Below, piece by piece: positions 22,389-33,486 of a stretch of 64,000 nucleotides of DNA (its first letter is position 1; the number at the start of each line of letters is the position of its first letter). This DNA comes from Jaltomata sinuosa (taxonomy: Eukaryota; Streptophyta; Magnoliopsida; Solanales; Solanaceae). The DNA is taken from NCBI GenBank assembly GCA_003996215.1, contig QJPP01003558.1, positions 186,001 through 250,000 on the forward strand, in the 5' to 3' direction. The translations under genes were made by a program, and so were the position numbers. A model generated the notes under the pieces. It made no database searches, was not told where the DNA came from, and was given only the letters and a program-made list of their open reading frames with translations.

Positions 22389-25300
22389 TGTAATGACCCT
22401 TCCAGTCATTTACACATTTTCGCCTTTCTTGTACCATTAGATCTTACTTGTAGCGGCCCAAGTCATTTATGGCTTGTCGGGATCGGTAGTTCGGTGCCTG
22501 GGCCATTTGTTTAGTCTTTATGACCGTTCCTCATTTTAGAGCTTCAACTTTGGAAATCGTTGACTTCCGACAATATTCTTGGTAATATCAAAGAATTAAA
22601 CCAAGATTCTAGGTCAAAGGAATCCCTCACTCAAAAGTCCGAGTTAAAGAAATGCCTCGTGTAACACCTCGCCCGTTTGAAGGTTTAAAGTAACCCGTAC
22701 TTTCGAGGTAAGATTAATACTGTCTAATACACTAATAAGGATTTGTTATGAGGTATTATAATCACAAAATGGTCATATGTTAAGTTTTGAAGTCAAGCAA
22801 GTTGCGTAACAAATGTCGGAAAAAGTTATTGTAAATTCCTTTAAGGAATTCTCTTCAAATTTGGGATAAATGTCTTAGAGTGTTTATCCCTATATATAAA
22901 GAGTTAGTGGGCCCCCAATATACCAAATCAAAGGTCTACGAGTCTAGTTTCTAACGCCCTAAACCGTTCATCCATACGACTCCAGAATAGAGAGATATTC
23001 ACATTTTTGTAAGACTGCGCAAGCAGACACATCAAGGTGGGGCCTACGTTCTAAGTCGGTTCAGCTTGTAAAAGCTGATTTCTCCTTTGTTTTAACCCAT
23101 TTTTTCACCCAAAATTCTTATAAAATCATAGGGAGAGTCCATAAATAATCCATGGACTTTGATCCTTTCAATTCGGAAGTTTAACGGAAGTTGCTCTACG
23201 TCGCGAGCTCGTCATTTTGGTATAGTTTTCCCCATCGATTTCATGGCGTATCTACGTGGGTGTTGATGCAGAAATCCAGCAGGTGTTTTCTGAGTATTTG
23301 GAAGTAGCTACAGAGTTATATTGGCGAGGTATGGATCCCGTACACTTATCTATTTGTTGAATCAAGATTCTAAGCTTCTAGTCACGAAAAGTTGTATTTT
23401 TTGATAACTTGTAGTAGTTTCTTGTTGGATTTGGATACGTTTGTTGCTACTGCAAGGAGGCAGTTCGTGGAACTGATATTTTTATGCTATTATCATTTGA
23501 TTATCGGAAGGTAAGGGTTCTAAATCCTCGACTCATTCTTAATTTGAGCTTTAGAATCAATTCCGAGGAGAACTTATCATTATCGGCATGTTTGTCGTGT
23601 TTTCTTGCCGTATATTGTTACAGCTCGTGGTGGGTCCTTATAACAGCATGTTTAGCTTGGTATTTCAAAGATTTTTGTCGAGGTAACCTTCCTCCTATGA
23701 CCCTCCTTCGTTATTATATGTTCTAGTATTGTTTTATGGATTTCTGAGCCACGAAGTGGTATTTTGGATCTGTGGCTCTGGGAAGCCCCTTTGTCATATT
23801 AAATTGGGTTTTTATTGTTGTATGTTGATGGTGTTAAGGTGTTGGAGGTACTCGGAGTTGGTGTGATTCTTGTTGGAGTCACGTACGATAGTTATTGGAT
23901 TGAATGACATGAAGTACGCCTTGAAATAGTGCCTCAGGAGCTCGTCGCTCCTTTGAGATGTGGTTAACATATTGTTGTTGGATTTAGCTGCCATTTGTTA
24001 TTGTTATTGGCCTCATTTTTACGCTTTGGAGTTGTCTTGTCGTAAGTGTGACATTAACACCTTATCAATTGGCTATGGCTCATTCTTGCAGCCTAGTCGA
24101 TTCTAGCAATTATTCCATTACCTTGGTTGGTCAGGCTTCATAGAGACGCCTTTGGGGATTCAGTTGAAAGTATTTGTTTTATGTGATTCAAAGCTTCCTG
24201 GAGCTATTGGAGTCTGGACGATGTCGTTCCCGCAGCTAGTCATCGGATGACAGGTAGGTTATGGTTTTCCCCTATCTAGACTCTGCGTATATAGGCTATA
24301 ACTACATTAATTAGCATCCTTGGATGGGTTGTTATAGGTTGGTACCCCAGACCTTGTCCGCCTTTCATCCGTCTATTTCATACGTTGTTTGTAGTATTCG
24401 CGTAGTAATGTATATTACCTTTGTGGTCCTGTGTGGCCTTGTATTGACTCTGGAACATAGATGGTGGGCTATTTGGGAATGTTCGCGAGTCTCGGACATA
24501 GAGATTATCCTTTTAGGCTGGTTATGTCTGCTGAGTAGCTATTGGGCCTGTGCAGGGCTGATAGGAATTGTTGTGAGCCGTTGGGCTACTTTTATATTTG
24601 TGTGCGAGCATATCATCCATGAAAAAGGTTTTCCCCTGCATGTTATACTACAGTTTTGGCTGTGAGCCACAACTGAAAGTTTTCCTAAATTTGCATGGCC
24701 CTGGGGTCCCGTTTTTGGTACTGTTGTTGATAAAAATGGGATTTTTGGATGTTTTTGCACTGATTTTATTACTGGTACTAGTCTCTGCGGGGCAGAGCAT
24801 CAGACTTGATTTTATTATTGATACTAGTCTCTGCAGGGTAGAGCACCAGACTTGATTTTATTACTGATACTAGTCTCTGCGGGGCGGAGCACTAGATTTG
24901 ATTTACTACAGTTTTAGACCCGGTTATGCCCGGTCACCCTTGGAGGGGTTTTTGAGGCATTTTCTACTACTTTAGTCCTGGATGGGGTCTGGGCATGCAT
25001 ATTCGAGACTGGGTCTCTATCTTGATCCCGGACTTGCTTTCGGATGACATGTCTTGTTACTGAGTTTTAGTATGGGGTCAGGGACCTCCATGGACCTTGC
25101 CACTCTGGGCCTGGGGCTTCGGGCTGCGTGCACCGGAGGGAAGGGTATATGGTGGAGTAGAGGTATACAGGCTGAGTCTTTCCATAGAACCTGCCTGCTG
25201 GGCCTGATTAGCACTGGAGGAGGTACATACAGAGGTTCTATTTCACACATCATATCATATAACATCATGCATTGGATTCCACCCTTGTTTGCTGTGTAAT

Positions 25301-26476
25301 CAGTGTACGCTCTAGTAGTATGGGATGCCGGAGGGTTTGCTTTCACTTGATTATGTTCCTCGGTTGTGTGGGCGGCCATTGGGACTATAGGTAGACTATA
25401 TTTACTCCTGTCTTTATTTAGAGCTTGTCTTGGCACCCGATTCTTGAAAGATTAGTGATGGCTAGCCCGTTGAGGATTTGGTTGTGGGATTTTTGATTAT
25501 TGAGAGGGCTTTAGAGTCCTATCTTATTGAGGCACTTTTGTGTGGCCTTCTGAGTAGAGTGTGAGACTCTGGCTCTATCCTTGTGGAATGTTGAGTGGTA
25601 TCTCTCGGTTATTGTGGCCTTGTTATTTCATCCTAGGGTTGCACTTGTGAGGTGATTCCCTGGTTATTCTATCATGTGATTGGATTGGTGTTATGACTTC
25701 CTTATACTCGTTGATTCCATTTGTAGTATGTTTGACTGCTCTCTGTCTTTTCCTTTTACTTGAGATTACCGGCATACCGCCATTTTCTCAACTCTCTCTC
25801 TACTTACTTATATTATTGTGCAAGGACTCCAGGTGTGTTCTCCTTTCCTTCACCTGTGATTCTAAGTAATTGTATCTCTGTGCTAGCATGTGTTACTTGA
25901 ATCTCTTTTTTATGGATGATTTGTGCTAGCTCCTTGTGCCTTGCTTATTTCCTCAGTGACTGCTTTCTTTCTATCTGTTACTTACTGCTTTTATATCTTA
26001 TATGCGCTCAGTCGGCCTATGATACCTACTGAGTACCCGTGGTTTTGGTGCTCATACTACACTTCTGCACTTTTTTGTGCAGATATTAGCTGAGCTTTCG
26101 CCGTTGATCATGTTGGAGACTCGTGCAGCTTTTGGATCTTTTAGACTAGGGTGAGCGCCTGACGGCCGGGGCTTGTCTACATCTCATCTGTTGTATGTAT
26201 TGGTTCTCCTTGTACTTTCGGAGGCAATTTATGTTGTATTTTGTTACTACTAGCACTTGTATCCTATTAGAAGCTTCTGTACTATTGATACCAAGTCTTG
26301 GGGTTGGTGTAGTTTCCTTTATGTATTTATATTTGAGTTTTGCTTTCGCTTATTTCTGCTTGCTGGTGCATTTTGGTTAGGTAGCAGCCCATTACTAACC
26401 GTTCTGGGCTACGGAAATTGGTTCGCCTACTGGGGATGGTAGGTGCCATCATGACTTGAGAAATCGGGTCGTGACA
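22389..26476 (+). mobile_element. Element E: 4.1 kb solo LTR
   Basis: Begins TGTAATGACCC and ends GGGTCGTGACA, the terminal pattern of chromovirus LTRs read on the plus strand. Flanks are GTAAT (22384-22388) and ATAAT (26477-26481), a 5-bp duplication with one mismatch. No gag, pol, PBS or polypurine tract lies inside, and the long stretch has only short hydrophobic frames. A solo LTR formed by recombination between two LTRs explains this best. A TGTAACACC string at 22660 resembles a second LTR start, but no matching end was found. Confidence 0.7.
24762..24905. repeat. 46-bp triplication with hairpin in solo LTR E
   Basis: Three adjacent copies of a unit of about 46 bp running from GATTTTATTACTGGTACTAG to GCATCAGACTT. 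Each includes CTCTGCGGGGCAGAG or a close variant. The copy at 24783-24797 has perfect 6-bp arms with a 3-nt loop. Confidence 0.8.
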
Positions 26477-27002
26477 ATAATGAATGGGAAAAAGGATTAC
26501 ACAACAGAGATTTGAGGCTACCAACCCTCACCTAGTTAGCTTGAACTTGACCGGGGAAAGCTAATCAAGGATCACTATTAAGGGTTAGCAAAGAAAACAC
26601 CCGTAGACTGACCAAGTTGCATGGTGATATTCTTCTATTTTTGTAACCATCCACTAAGGAGAACATAACTTACCAATCTTGCATGCATAGCACTAGACTA
26701 GATTACTGATACGATGCCTTACTGCCTTATGATCTCATAGGGAAAACTACCCTATTCGCTTCTCTCGTTGATTACAACACTTGAAAACTGTTACTTTATT
26801 ACTTGTTCGAATCTTAATTACAGACATTACTTTAAACCCTCTCCCCCCCTTCTGTGAAATAAATGGCTAAGAGCGCGAATAAACATAGTTGACCCTAGTC
26901 CTACCATATTCCCTATGGGATGGACCCCAACCTTTGTTGGGTTTTATATTTGAACATTGACCACTTTATGCTTCTTTTGGAGGTGTAATTTTGTAGTATA
27001 AA
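26477..27002 (+). repeat. Element D 5' LTR, right part
   Basis: Resumes after the solo LTR. It contains GGGATGGACCCCAACCTTTG, equivalent to the GGGATCGACCCCGACACC block near the LTR ends of element G, and stops just before the PBS. The end is TAGTATA, probably from TATCA. Confidence 0.7.
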
Positions 27003-27006
27003 ATTT

Positions 27007-27024
27007 TGATATCGTTACCGGAGA
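27007..27024 (+). other. Element D primer binding site
   Basis: TGATATCGTTACCGGAGA, a diverged relative of TGGCACCGTTGCCGGGGA found in element H. It sits directly after the LTR. Confidence 0.65.
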
Positions 27025-27128
27025 ATACGGTTTAGGATTAGGAGAGATTGTGTTTATTTAACTCTTAGTCTTTATTTCCTGATTTTACTTTTCTTGTTGT
27101 TTTTGTTTTTATTCCATAGGGTGGACAC

Positions 27129-28546
27129 TTGTACATGTCCAGTACAAGGATTCTAGGTAATCCCCTGATCCCATTCGATCTCGAACCCCCACAAACTCTA
27201 AGAAACATGGTTAAAGAGGGTGTTTTTGAGACACCAGAAGAGGAAACAACCTGGATGTTGACTGAAGAACAGCAAAACCAGGCAGATGAAGAGGCGCAAA
27301 TCACGCAAGATGCCCAGGTTGTCGCAGACCTAGCAAATAAAAATTCTACTGCTAAACATGCAAGGCAAGCAAGGAAAGATTCTGCTCATCAAGTCACACT
27401 GAATGCTCAAGCTGCGAGAGATGAGGCAGCCTGATGCAATGTGCCTCAAGATCCAGTTGCACGAAAAGGACAAAGTGGCCGCCAAATTCAACCACCCGAC
27501 ACATCCCTTGCTATAATATTGATGATGATGATGATATCAATGAAGCAAAAACAACAGGCCCTATAGTATTTCCACCATTGCCCAATGGTACAAAGTTTGA
27601 CATCACTAGCACTATGATCCAGCTACTGAACCTGAAGGGATTATTTTCTGGCAAGCCCACGGATGATGCAAATATACACTTGGTTAACTTTGTGGGGAAC
27701 CTCCCAGGGGTAGACCAAGATGCTATCAGGTTACGGTGGTTTCCATTTTCTTTGACCAGAGAGGCGATATTGTGGCTTACTGAGCTTCCTAATACTTCAA
27801 TATTTACATGAAGGGAAATGAAGAGTCAGTTTCTAGAGAGCTTTTTCCCTCCATCAAAGATGTTGCAGCTCATACAAAAGATATATTACTTCAAGCAATT
27901 GAGCACAGAGGCACTGTATGAGACCTGGCTTAGGTTCAATAAGAAGATGAAATAGGTGCCGAATTATGGAATCCCTTTGGATCATTTAATGGAGATTTTC
28001 TATAGAGCACTGAACGCAAATACTAAGGCAGTTGCTGACAAAGTCACTAGAGGAAAGTTCATGGAAAACACTTTTTCAGAAGCGTCTGAGATTCTTGACA
28101 GAGTCACGAAGATGAACAGGGCCTGACATACAAGAGAATCTGAGAGTGCAGCAGGAACTTATATTGTTGGTAAATCTATAGACCAGCAAGAGTTGCAGGT
28201 GCTGAGACAAGATGTTGCTGGACTGAAGATAAGTATAGATCTGATCACAAAGAAATTCCTAAATAATTGAGCGGAAAAGTTGAATGCCATCGGTTCACAA
28301 AAAAAGGCACCAAGATAGGATAGGCACGAATTTGATAAAGAAGTAAATTATCTAAATGATCAAGTGACGGATTTTTGAGCTAATGTCCAAGAAAACCAAG
28401 GTAGAAACAAAGATTGGGATAACAACAGAGACAGAGATAATAACTATAACCGGTCTGGATATAGAGACAAGAGCAGGGGTAGAGGCAGAGATGGTGACTT
28501 GATAAAGAGGTATGGCTACAAGAATGATAGAAGTGGCCTGTACATC
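27129..28546 (+). pseudogene. gag: Element D gag, 5' part
   Basis: N-terminal frame 27129-27434 is followed, after a frameshift, by 27434-27811. The capsid-like domain is recognisable in FDITSTMIQLLNLKGLFSG, DDANIHLVNFV and SLTREAILWLTELPNTSI, then FPPSKMLQLIQKI and ETWLRFNKKMK. A basic, Arg/Asp/Asn-rich segment (NNRDRDNNYNRSGYRD) precedes the break. Stops occur throughout. Gag is interrupted at 28546 by element F, and the reading frame continues without loss at 33487 once F and one ACATC copy are disregarded. Confidence 0.8.
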
Positions 28547-28844
28547 TGATACTAGCATGGATAACATGGTTGACACGAGCATGGATGGCATAGATAACAC
28601 ATACGATGTTCATGCAAAGGGAAGCTTATGAGTCCGTGGAAGTGATGTGGATGAAGAAAAGAGGCCATTTGTGCAAGTGGCTAGGCTTTAAATTCAAGAA
28701 TCCATAAAGAAGACAACCAAACAAGGCCCTTGCTTCATTAAGAGCAATATTGTAAAAAGTCAATGTCTTCTTATTTCCTTAGTATAAGTAGTAGCTTTTC
28801 TTTATTTTGAAGACTAATTTTTGATAAATGTATCAGAGATCGGT
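28547..28844 (+). repeat. Element F 5' LTR (short form)
   Basis: Aligns with 32870-33160, then ends ATGTATCA. About 314 bp present in the 3' LTR are absent here. The TGATA start and TATCA end are inverted complements. Confidence 0.75.
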
Positions 28845-28858
28845 TTAGGTTTGTTTCC
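28840..28858 (+). other. Element F primer binding site (candidate)
   Basis: TGTATCAGAGATCGGTTT overlaps or follows the LTR end and resembles the initiator-Met site TGGTATCAGAGC. The position is ambiguous because TATCA may also be the LTR terminus. Confidence 0.4.
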
Positions 28859-29984
28859 ACAAATCTAAGTCTTGGGAATTTGATATCTTCAAAAAAAAAA
28901 AAAAACGTCCAAAAAAAAAAAAAAACCGAAAATTTTTCTTGTTTGATTTCTTGTTTTTGACACTAGATTCTTGTTCCCTAGTGTTGTTTGAGTCTAGATT
29001 TCAAATTATATTCAATTTGGAGTTGTAGAACTGAAGTTGCCATTGAAGGACTTTGAAGCTTTGAAAACTTGCAAACTTGAAAAATGGGTCTTTGGATTGG
29101 GGAGAAATTGGAGTTTAAAAACTATTGGAGTTAGTTCCCTAAGTCTAGGGGAAGCTAATCCTAAAGTTTGAGCCAATTTCGAGTTGATTTGAAGGTGTTG
29201 GTGTTTAGTGTGTGTTCTTGGTGTTCTAGGTGTTTTTGATATTCATCAAGAACATCTTGAATAAAAACAAGCCAAAAGGTACATTTGATCCAACTTTTCC
29301 AAGTCAAAGTAGTCAAATATGTTTGTTCGGTCCACAAGTGGAATTTTAAAAAATAAAAATAAAAATCCAAAGGACCAAATTTGCCCCTTAGAAAAAAAGT
29401 TTTGGGGGCTGAAATGCACACTTGCAAACTTGGACAGAATGCTTCAAATTTTGGGACCCCAAAATTTTTCTAAGTGTTGGAACTCTTAAGACCTCAAATT
29501 TTTTCTAAGTGTCCAAACTTCAAATTTCTTCTTCTACACTCATTTTTCTTCTATTTATCTACTAATTAACAACTAGTTAACATTTTTAATTACTTGTTAA
29601 CTAGTTTTAATCATCAAATCATCTCTTTGATTCTTCAAATTAAGCAACACAAGTAACTTTTCTACTTTTGTTACTTAATTTTTTTTGAGTTCGTTTTCTT
29701 TCGTGCTTTTTTTCTTCAACTTTTCTCATCTTAATTCGTTGATAAATTTCTTGATTCAAGTCCTTTTACCTTCAATCGAGTCGTCCGTCTTTCAAGAGTC
29801 ACAAAAATTCACTCCACTACAAAGGATAGGTAATCTTGAATTGATCAAGCAAAGCTAGTTCACTACCAATTTTGAGATGACATTTTAGGAGGTGAGTTGA
29901 GAGTTTGCATACGAGTGATGTGAGGCTTTTTCTACTAATATTTTTTGTTGAGTTTTGTAGGTACAAAAGGAGATATAAGGTAGC
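28859..29984 (+). other. Element F leader
   Basis: 1.1 kb untranslated region with two A14-A15 tracts at about 28891-28926 and no credible ORF. A candidate 69-bp intron lies at 29892-29960 (GAG then GTGAGT; acceptor GTTTTGTAG), ending 24 bp before the start codon. An alternative donor is at about 29829 (GATAG then GTAATC). Confidence 0.45.
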
Positions 29985-31277
29985 ATGTCATCCATAGCTT
30001 CGGATACTTGTGATGATGACATGGAAAGCTCTATTTGTAGTGATGGAGGCTATGATTCTAATGTTGAAGCCAATGAAGGCTATGATGGAGCCAATGAGGG
30101 ATATGAAGGATCATGTGTTCATGAACATTATGATGGAGAGAACTACTACTCCGGAGATGAATATGTGATGAATGGAGCTTATAGCTCTTGTGATGATGTT
30201 GAAGGGGTAGAGGAACCTTGGGGAGAATATTATAGTGGAGAAGAAGGTTATGAAAGTTCTCATTTTCCACACCATGAGTATGAAGGCGATGTGAGGTACA
30301 ATGCTTCCTTCCGTATGTCTTGTGAATCCTTTGAGGGAAATCTTGATGAAAATGGAAGTTGTGAGGTTGAATGTCCTTCCTCATCTTGTGCGACTTTCTA
30401 TCCTAAAAGAGAAGGTATTGATGTATGGTTGGTACCAATTCGAAGATATCGTATGGGCTATAGAAGAGGTACATTTCCTACTTCTCGAAATATGATAATG
30501 TGCGATTCTTATCCTAATACCAATGTGTCTTGTACACGATATAGAAATGGTATTAGAGGAAGTAGAGACAAGTTGATGTTTCAAGATAGGCAAGACCCAG
30601 AGAGGCAAAGTCTTGAAACAAAAGTGAATGTTTATCATACTACGGGGTTTGATCTTTTCCTTGATGATCATAGTGTTTCTAACTTTATAACCCCTCAATT
30701 GGTTGAATTGTTTGGGATACCTTTTTGGCCGAAGCGAGACTCCTTTGTTACCCAAAAAGGGTATCATGTTAATAAAAGGGTGCAAGTACCTATTTCACTT
30801 GGGAAATATCAAGAGGAGGTTTGGTGTGATATAGCTCCCATGGATACTTGTCACATATGTTTGGGAAATACTTGGTTCCAAAGTCATAGGATTCCACATG
30901 CACAAGATTGGTACAAGTATATCATGGATCGCAAAGGGGAACTTCTCTTTCCAGTAATATTTCCTAGAGAAGAAAACACATCAACTCCTTATGCACCAAA
31001 ATGGAAGCTTGAAGTGAAGGGATCATCTAACCCTTCGCAAGGGATACTTGGCACTTGTCCTAACTCCAATGAAATTGAGAGACAAAATATTGAGAGGAGT
31101 AAGGGTATGATAAGTGACAACTCTAGAGTGAAAAAAGGAGAGGTTGTGTGGAGTGATGTGAGAGGGTTGTCACAACCTTATCTTAACTCATGTAACATTT
31201 TTTGTTTCTCTAGTTGTCTTGATACTTGTGCAGGTATTCTTGAAAGCGAACCTATTGTGGAACCTCAAAATGTGTAG
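29985..31277 (+). CDS. Element F protein, N-terminal 430 codons with retropepsin-like region
   Basis: Uninterrupted 430-codon frame. The start ATG follows the candidate splice acceptor. Residues 1-110 are very acidic with Glu-Gly-Tyr repeats (EGYDGANEGYEG). Residues 135-190 are Arg/Tyr-rich. Residues about 220-325 follow the order of a gypsy aspartic protease: FDLFLDDHSVSN where the active site should be, VPISLGKYQEEVWCDIAPMD, and HICLGNTWFQ where ILGRPW is usual. The expected D-S/T-G reads D-D-H, so the glycine is missing and normal catalysis is doubtful. The TAG stop is followed in the same frame by 409 more codons, so this may be half of one protein. Possible roles are structural or regulatory; function is unknown. 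Confidence 0.75.
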   Translation: MSSIASDTCDDDMESSICSDGGYDSNVEANEGYDGANEGYEGSCVHEHYDGENYYSGDEYVMNGAYSSCDDVEGVEEPWGEYYSGEEGYESSHFPHHEYEGDVRYNASFRMSCESFEGNLDENGSCEVECPSSSCATFYPKREGIDVWLVPIRRYRMGYRRGTFPTSRNMIMCDSYPNTNVSCTRYRNGIRGSRDKLMFQDRQDPERQSLETKVNVYHTTGFDLFLDDHSVSNFITPQLVELFGIPFWPKRDSFVTQKGYHVNKRVQVPISLGKYQEEVWCDIAPMDTCHICLGNTWFQSHRIPHAQDWYKYIMDRKGELLFPVIFPREENTSTPYAPKWKLEVKGSSNPSQGILGTCPNSNEIERQNIERSKGMISDNSRVKKGEVVWSDVRGLSQPYLNSCNIFCFSSCLDTCAGILESEPIVEPQNV

Positions 31278-31286
31278 CATCATAAA

Positions 31287-32872
31287 GTGGTTGAAAGCTT
31301 CCAAAGAGAGCAATTGTACTCAAATATTGATAACCAAGGTGAAGGCAATTCTTCCTATGAGCTACAAGGTAACAAAGCTAACTCTTGCACTTTATTAAAC
31401 TTGATGGATCATTGTGTGGCTAATAGCCAATTGAGTGTGAGTGATAGTTTATCTTTGTATGATCTTAATGAGCCTTTACCATGTGGTGAGCTTAATAGCT
31501 CTTTCTTGTGTGTTGCAAATTGTGGTGATCAACTTTCTTGTGATACTTGTCCATTAAATAAGGAATTTTGTGATGTGCTAAATGAACCTCAATTTAGTGA
31601 TGATGTTGATGTAGTTGATCATGTGAATAGTCATGTAGGTTCCTTTCTTCTAGATAATGATTCCTTGATTAGTGATTTCATTACTTGTGCCTCTCAAAGA
31701 ACTCATGTGATGGAATATGTTGTTAAGGATAATATCTTATTTGATGATGACATGACTATTAAAAGTGTGCATAGTGGTAGCTCTTATAATGTTGAAAGTG
31801 TAACTACTCTTGGAGGCTACAAGTTATTTAGTAATCCACTATGGGATGATGACACCTTTCCTGAGGAAGGAACTTCCTTCTTGAGGGACTGTGGACCTCT
31901 TACTTGTGAGGTGAAGCTTGGTCAAGATGACAAGCAAGATGTGGGTGAAGATTGTACTATCTACCCACTTGAAGACATCGGCCTATCACTTTTCAAAAGG
32001 GATGATCCTTGGGATAAAGCTAACATTGATTTGTTTGATGGTTTGAAAAAACCAACTAGTGATTATCCTTATGAAATTGATGATAATTGTGATCCTTTGT
32101 ATGACACCCCACCTTTGTTTGTTAAATATGAAGATGAGTTAGTTAAATCATGCGATTGCTCGAATTCTAATCTCTTTGGTCTTAATGGTGGTGTGGGTCA
32201 AATTGGGGATAGCAACTTGAGGAAGGAAGGTGACTTTTTCCTACAAAGTATCTTGTCTTCTTCATGTGTCCCAACATGTGTTGATATGCTTGATAAGATT
32301 CATGAACCAAATTGTGATCTTGCATGTGAGGGCACCTTGAAGAGGATTGACAATCTTGACACCTTTCTTTACTACCTCTTTGCATATGATGATGTCTATG
32401 TTTGTATTAAATTTGTTTTCTATAGAGGTAGGGGTTCTATAATTTTTCCAATTACCTTTGTGACCACGATATGTGGGTCTTTTACTTCTTTCACCCCAAT
32501 GAACCCTTATGGGTGATTGCACCACTTTTGGTGTGGCCTTCTTGCGAGACAATGAAACAATTGTGTCTTATGGCTCCAAAATTAAATATGCTACCATCTT
32601 TTGGAATTCTTGATGCCACGAAGAACTTTGTATTTGCCTTGTCTCTTGATGTTTATCATAATCAAAACCTTTGCACCTTGTATGATGAGTTGCTTTTATT
32701 GGAAGCAAAGGATATTTGGTTGTACCTCAAATTTGTGCCTCCTTGGCATGATGATATTATTGCTAACCCTTGTACTAACCCTCATGCTTTGAGGATGTTT
32801 TTGTTGTTGTCCTTCTCATATGTTTTAAGGTTTGGATTCGAGAACGAATCATTTTCAAGAAGGAGAGGATGA
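31287..32872 (+). pseudogene. Element F protein, C-terminal part
   Basis: Same reading frame as the upstream ORF, three codons past its TAG stop, open to 32516. It is rich in Asp, Cys and Ser (for example CGDQLSCDTCPLNKEFCD) and has no recognised domain. Another frame opens at 32471 and runs to 32872 (FHPNEPLWVIAPLLVW to FGFENESFSRRRG) and looks like the true C-terminus, so a frameshift lies near 32450-32470. The last codons run into the polypurine tract. I read 29985-32872 as one gene of about 960 codons with one amber stop and one frameshift. Confidence 0.6.
32855..32869 (+). other. Element F polypurine tract
   Basis: AAGAAGGAGAGGA ends at the first base of the 3' LTR and overlaps the end of the coding region. 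Confidence 0.85.
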
Positions 32873-33481
32873 TACTAGCATGGATAGCATGGTTGACACG
32901 AGCATGGATGGCATAGATAACACATACGATGTTCATGCAAAGGGAAGCTTATGAGTCAGTGGGAGTGATGTGGATGAAGAAAAGAGGCCATTTGTGCAAG
33001 TGGCTAGGCTTTAAATTCAAGAATCCATAAAGAAGACAACCAAACAAGGCCCTTGCTTCATTAAGGGCAATATTGTAAAAAGTCAATGTCTTCTTATTTC
33101 CTTAGTATAAGTAGTAGCTTTTCTTTATTTTGAAGACTAGTTTTTGATGAATATTGAATATTAAGTTTTGAAGCTTGTAGTTTCTAGGTATTTAGCTTGT
33201 AGTTTCTAGGTGAAGCCTAGCATTAGTTGGTAATTTTAGTAGTGTGGATCTTGGAATTGTTGGTGAACTTCTTGGTTTGGTTAATCGAAGGTTGCTCATT
33301 TGTGGTTTCTTGAGTTCCTTTGATTTTTCTGAAACTAGGGTTTGTGTTTGAATTATTGAATTCAATTGGGAGGTGAGAGTATCAAGTCCCTTGTTGCCCA
33401 TAAATTCAAGAGTTTGAATATTAACTCACATATCCTTTTTGTTTTCTTTCCTTCTTGTTCTTCCCTCTTTGTCCATTATCA
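32870..33481 (+). repeat. Element F 3' LTR (long form)
   Basis: 612 bp from TGATACTAGC to CATTATCA, followed by the ACATC duplication. The first 290 bp match the 5' LTR closely; 33160-33475 has no counterpart there. A short internal duplication (TTAGCTTGTAGTTTCTAGGT) is visible near 33175-33212. Confidence 0.85.
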
Positions 33482-33486
33482 ACATC

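Larger units (their letters stand above)
28547..33481 (+). mobile_element. Element F: small non-autonomous LTR element with its own long ORF
   Basis: 4.9 kb insertion in the gag of element D. It starts TGATACTAGC and ends CATTATCA (33481), with a perfect duplication ACATC at 28542-28546 and 33482-33486. The host gag frame reads through exactly when the insert and one duplication are disregarded, which confirms the ends. A polypurine tract AAGAAGGAGAGGA abuts the 3' LTR. It encodes no RT or integrase. The aligned 290 bp of the two LTRs differ at about five positions, so it is probably the youngest complete insertion here. The two LTRs are unequal (298 and 612 bp). Confidence 0.9.

Noticed and set aside
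24324..24855. Overlapping hydrophobic ORFs that look like membrane proteins
   Set aside because: They lie inside the solo LTR E, overlap in different frames, and have no start context or conservation; T-rich LTR sequence gives hydrophobic frames by chance.
22660..26476. A separate nested LTR starting TGTAACACC
   Set aside because: No second end or TSD (CCTCG) was found, and the outer ends have near-perfect flanks, so a single LTR is simpler.
30058..30384. His-rich 108-codon ORF on the minus strand
   Set aside because: Antisense shadow of the acidic, Asp/Glu-rich region of the element F protein; GAT/GAA codons read as ATC/TTC or CAT on the other strand.
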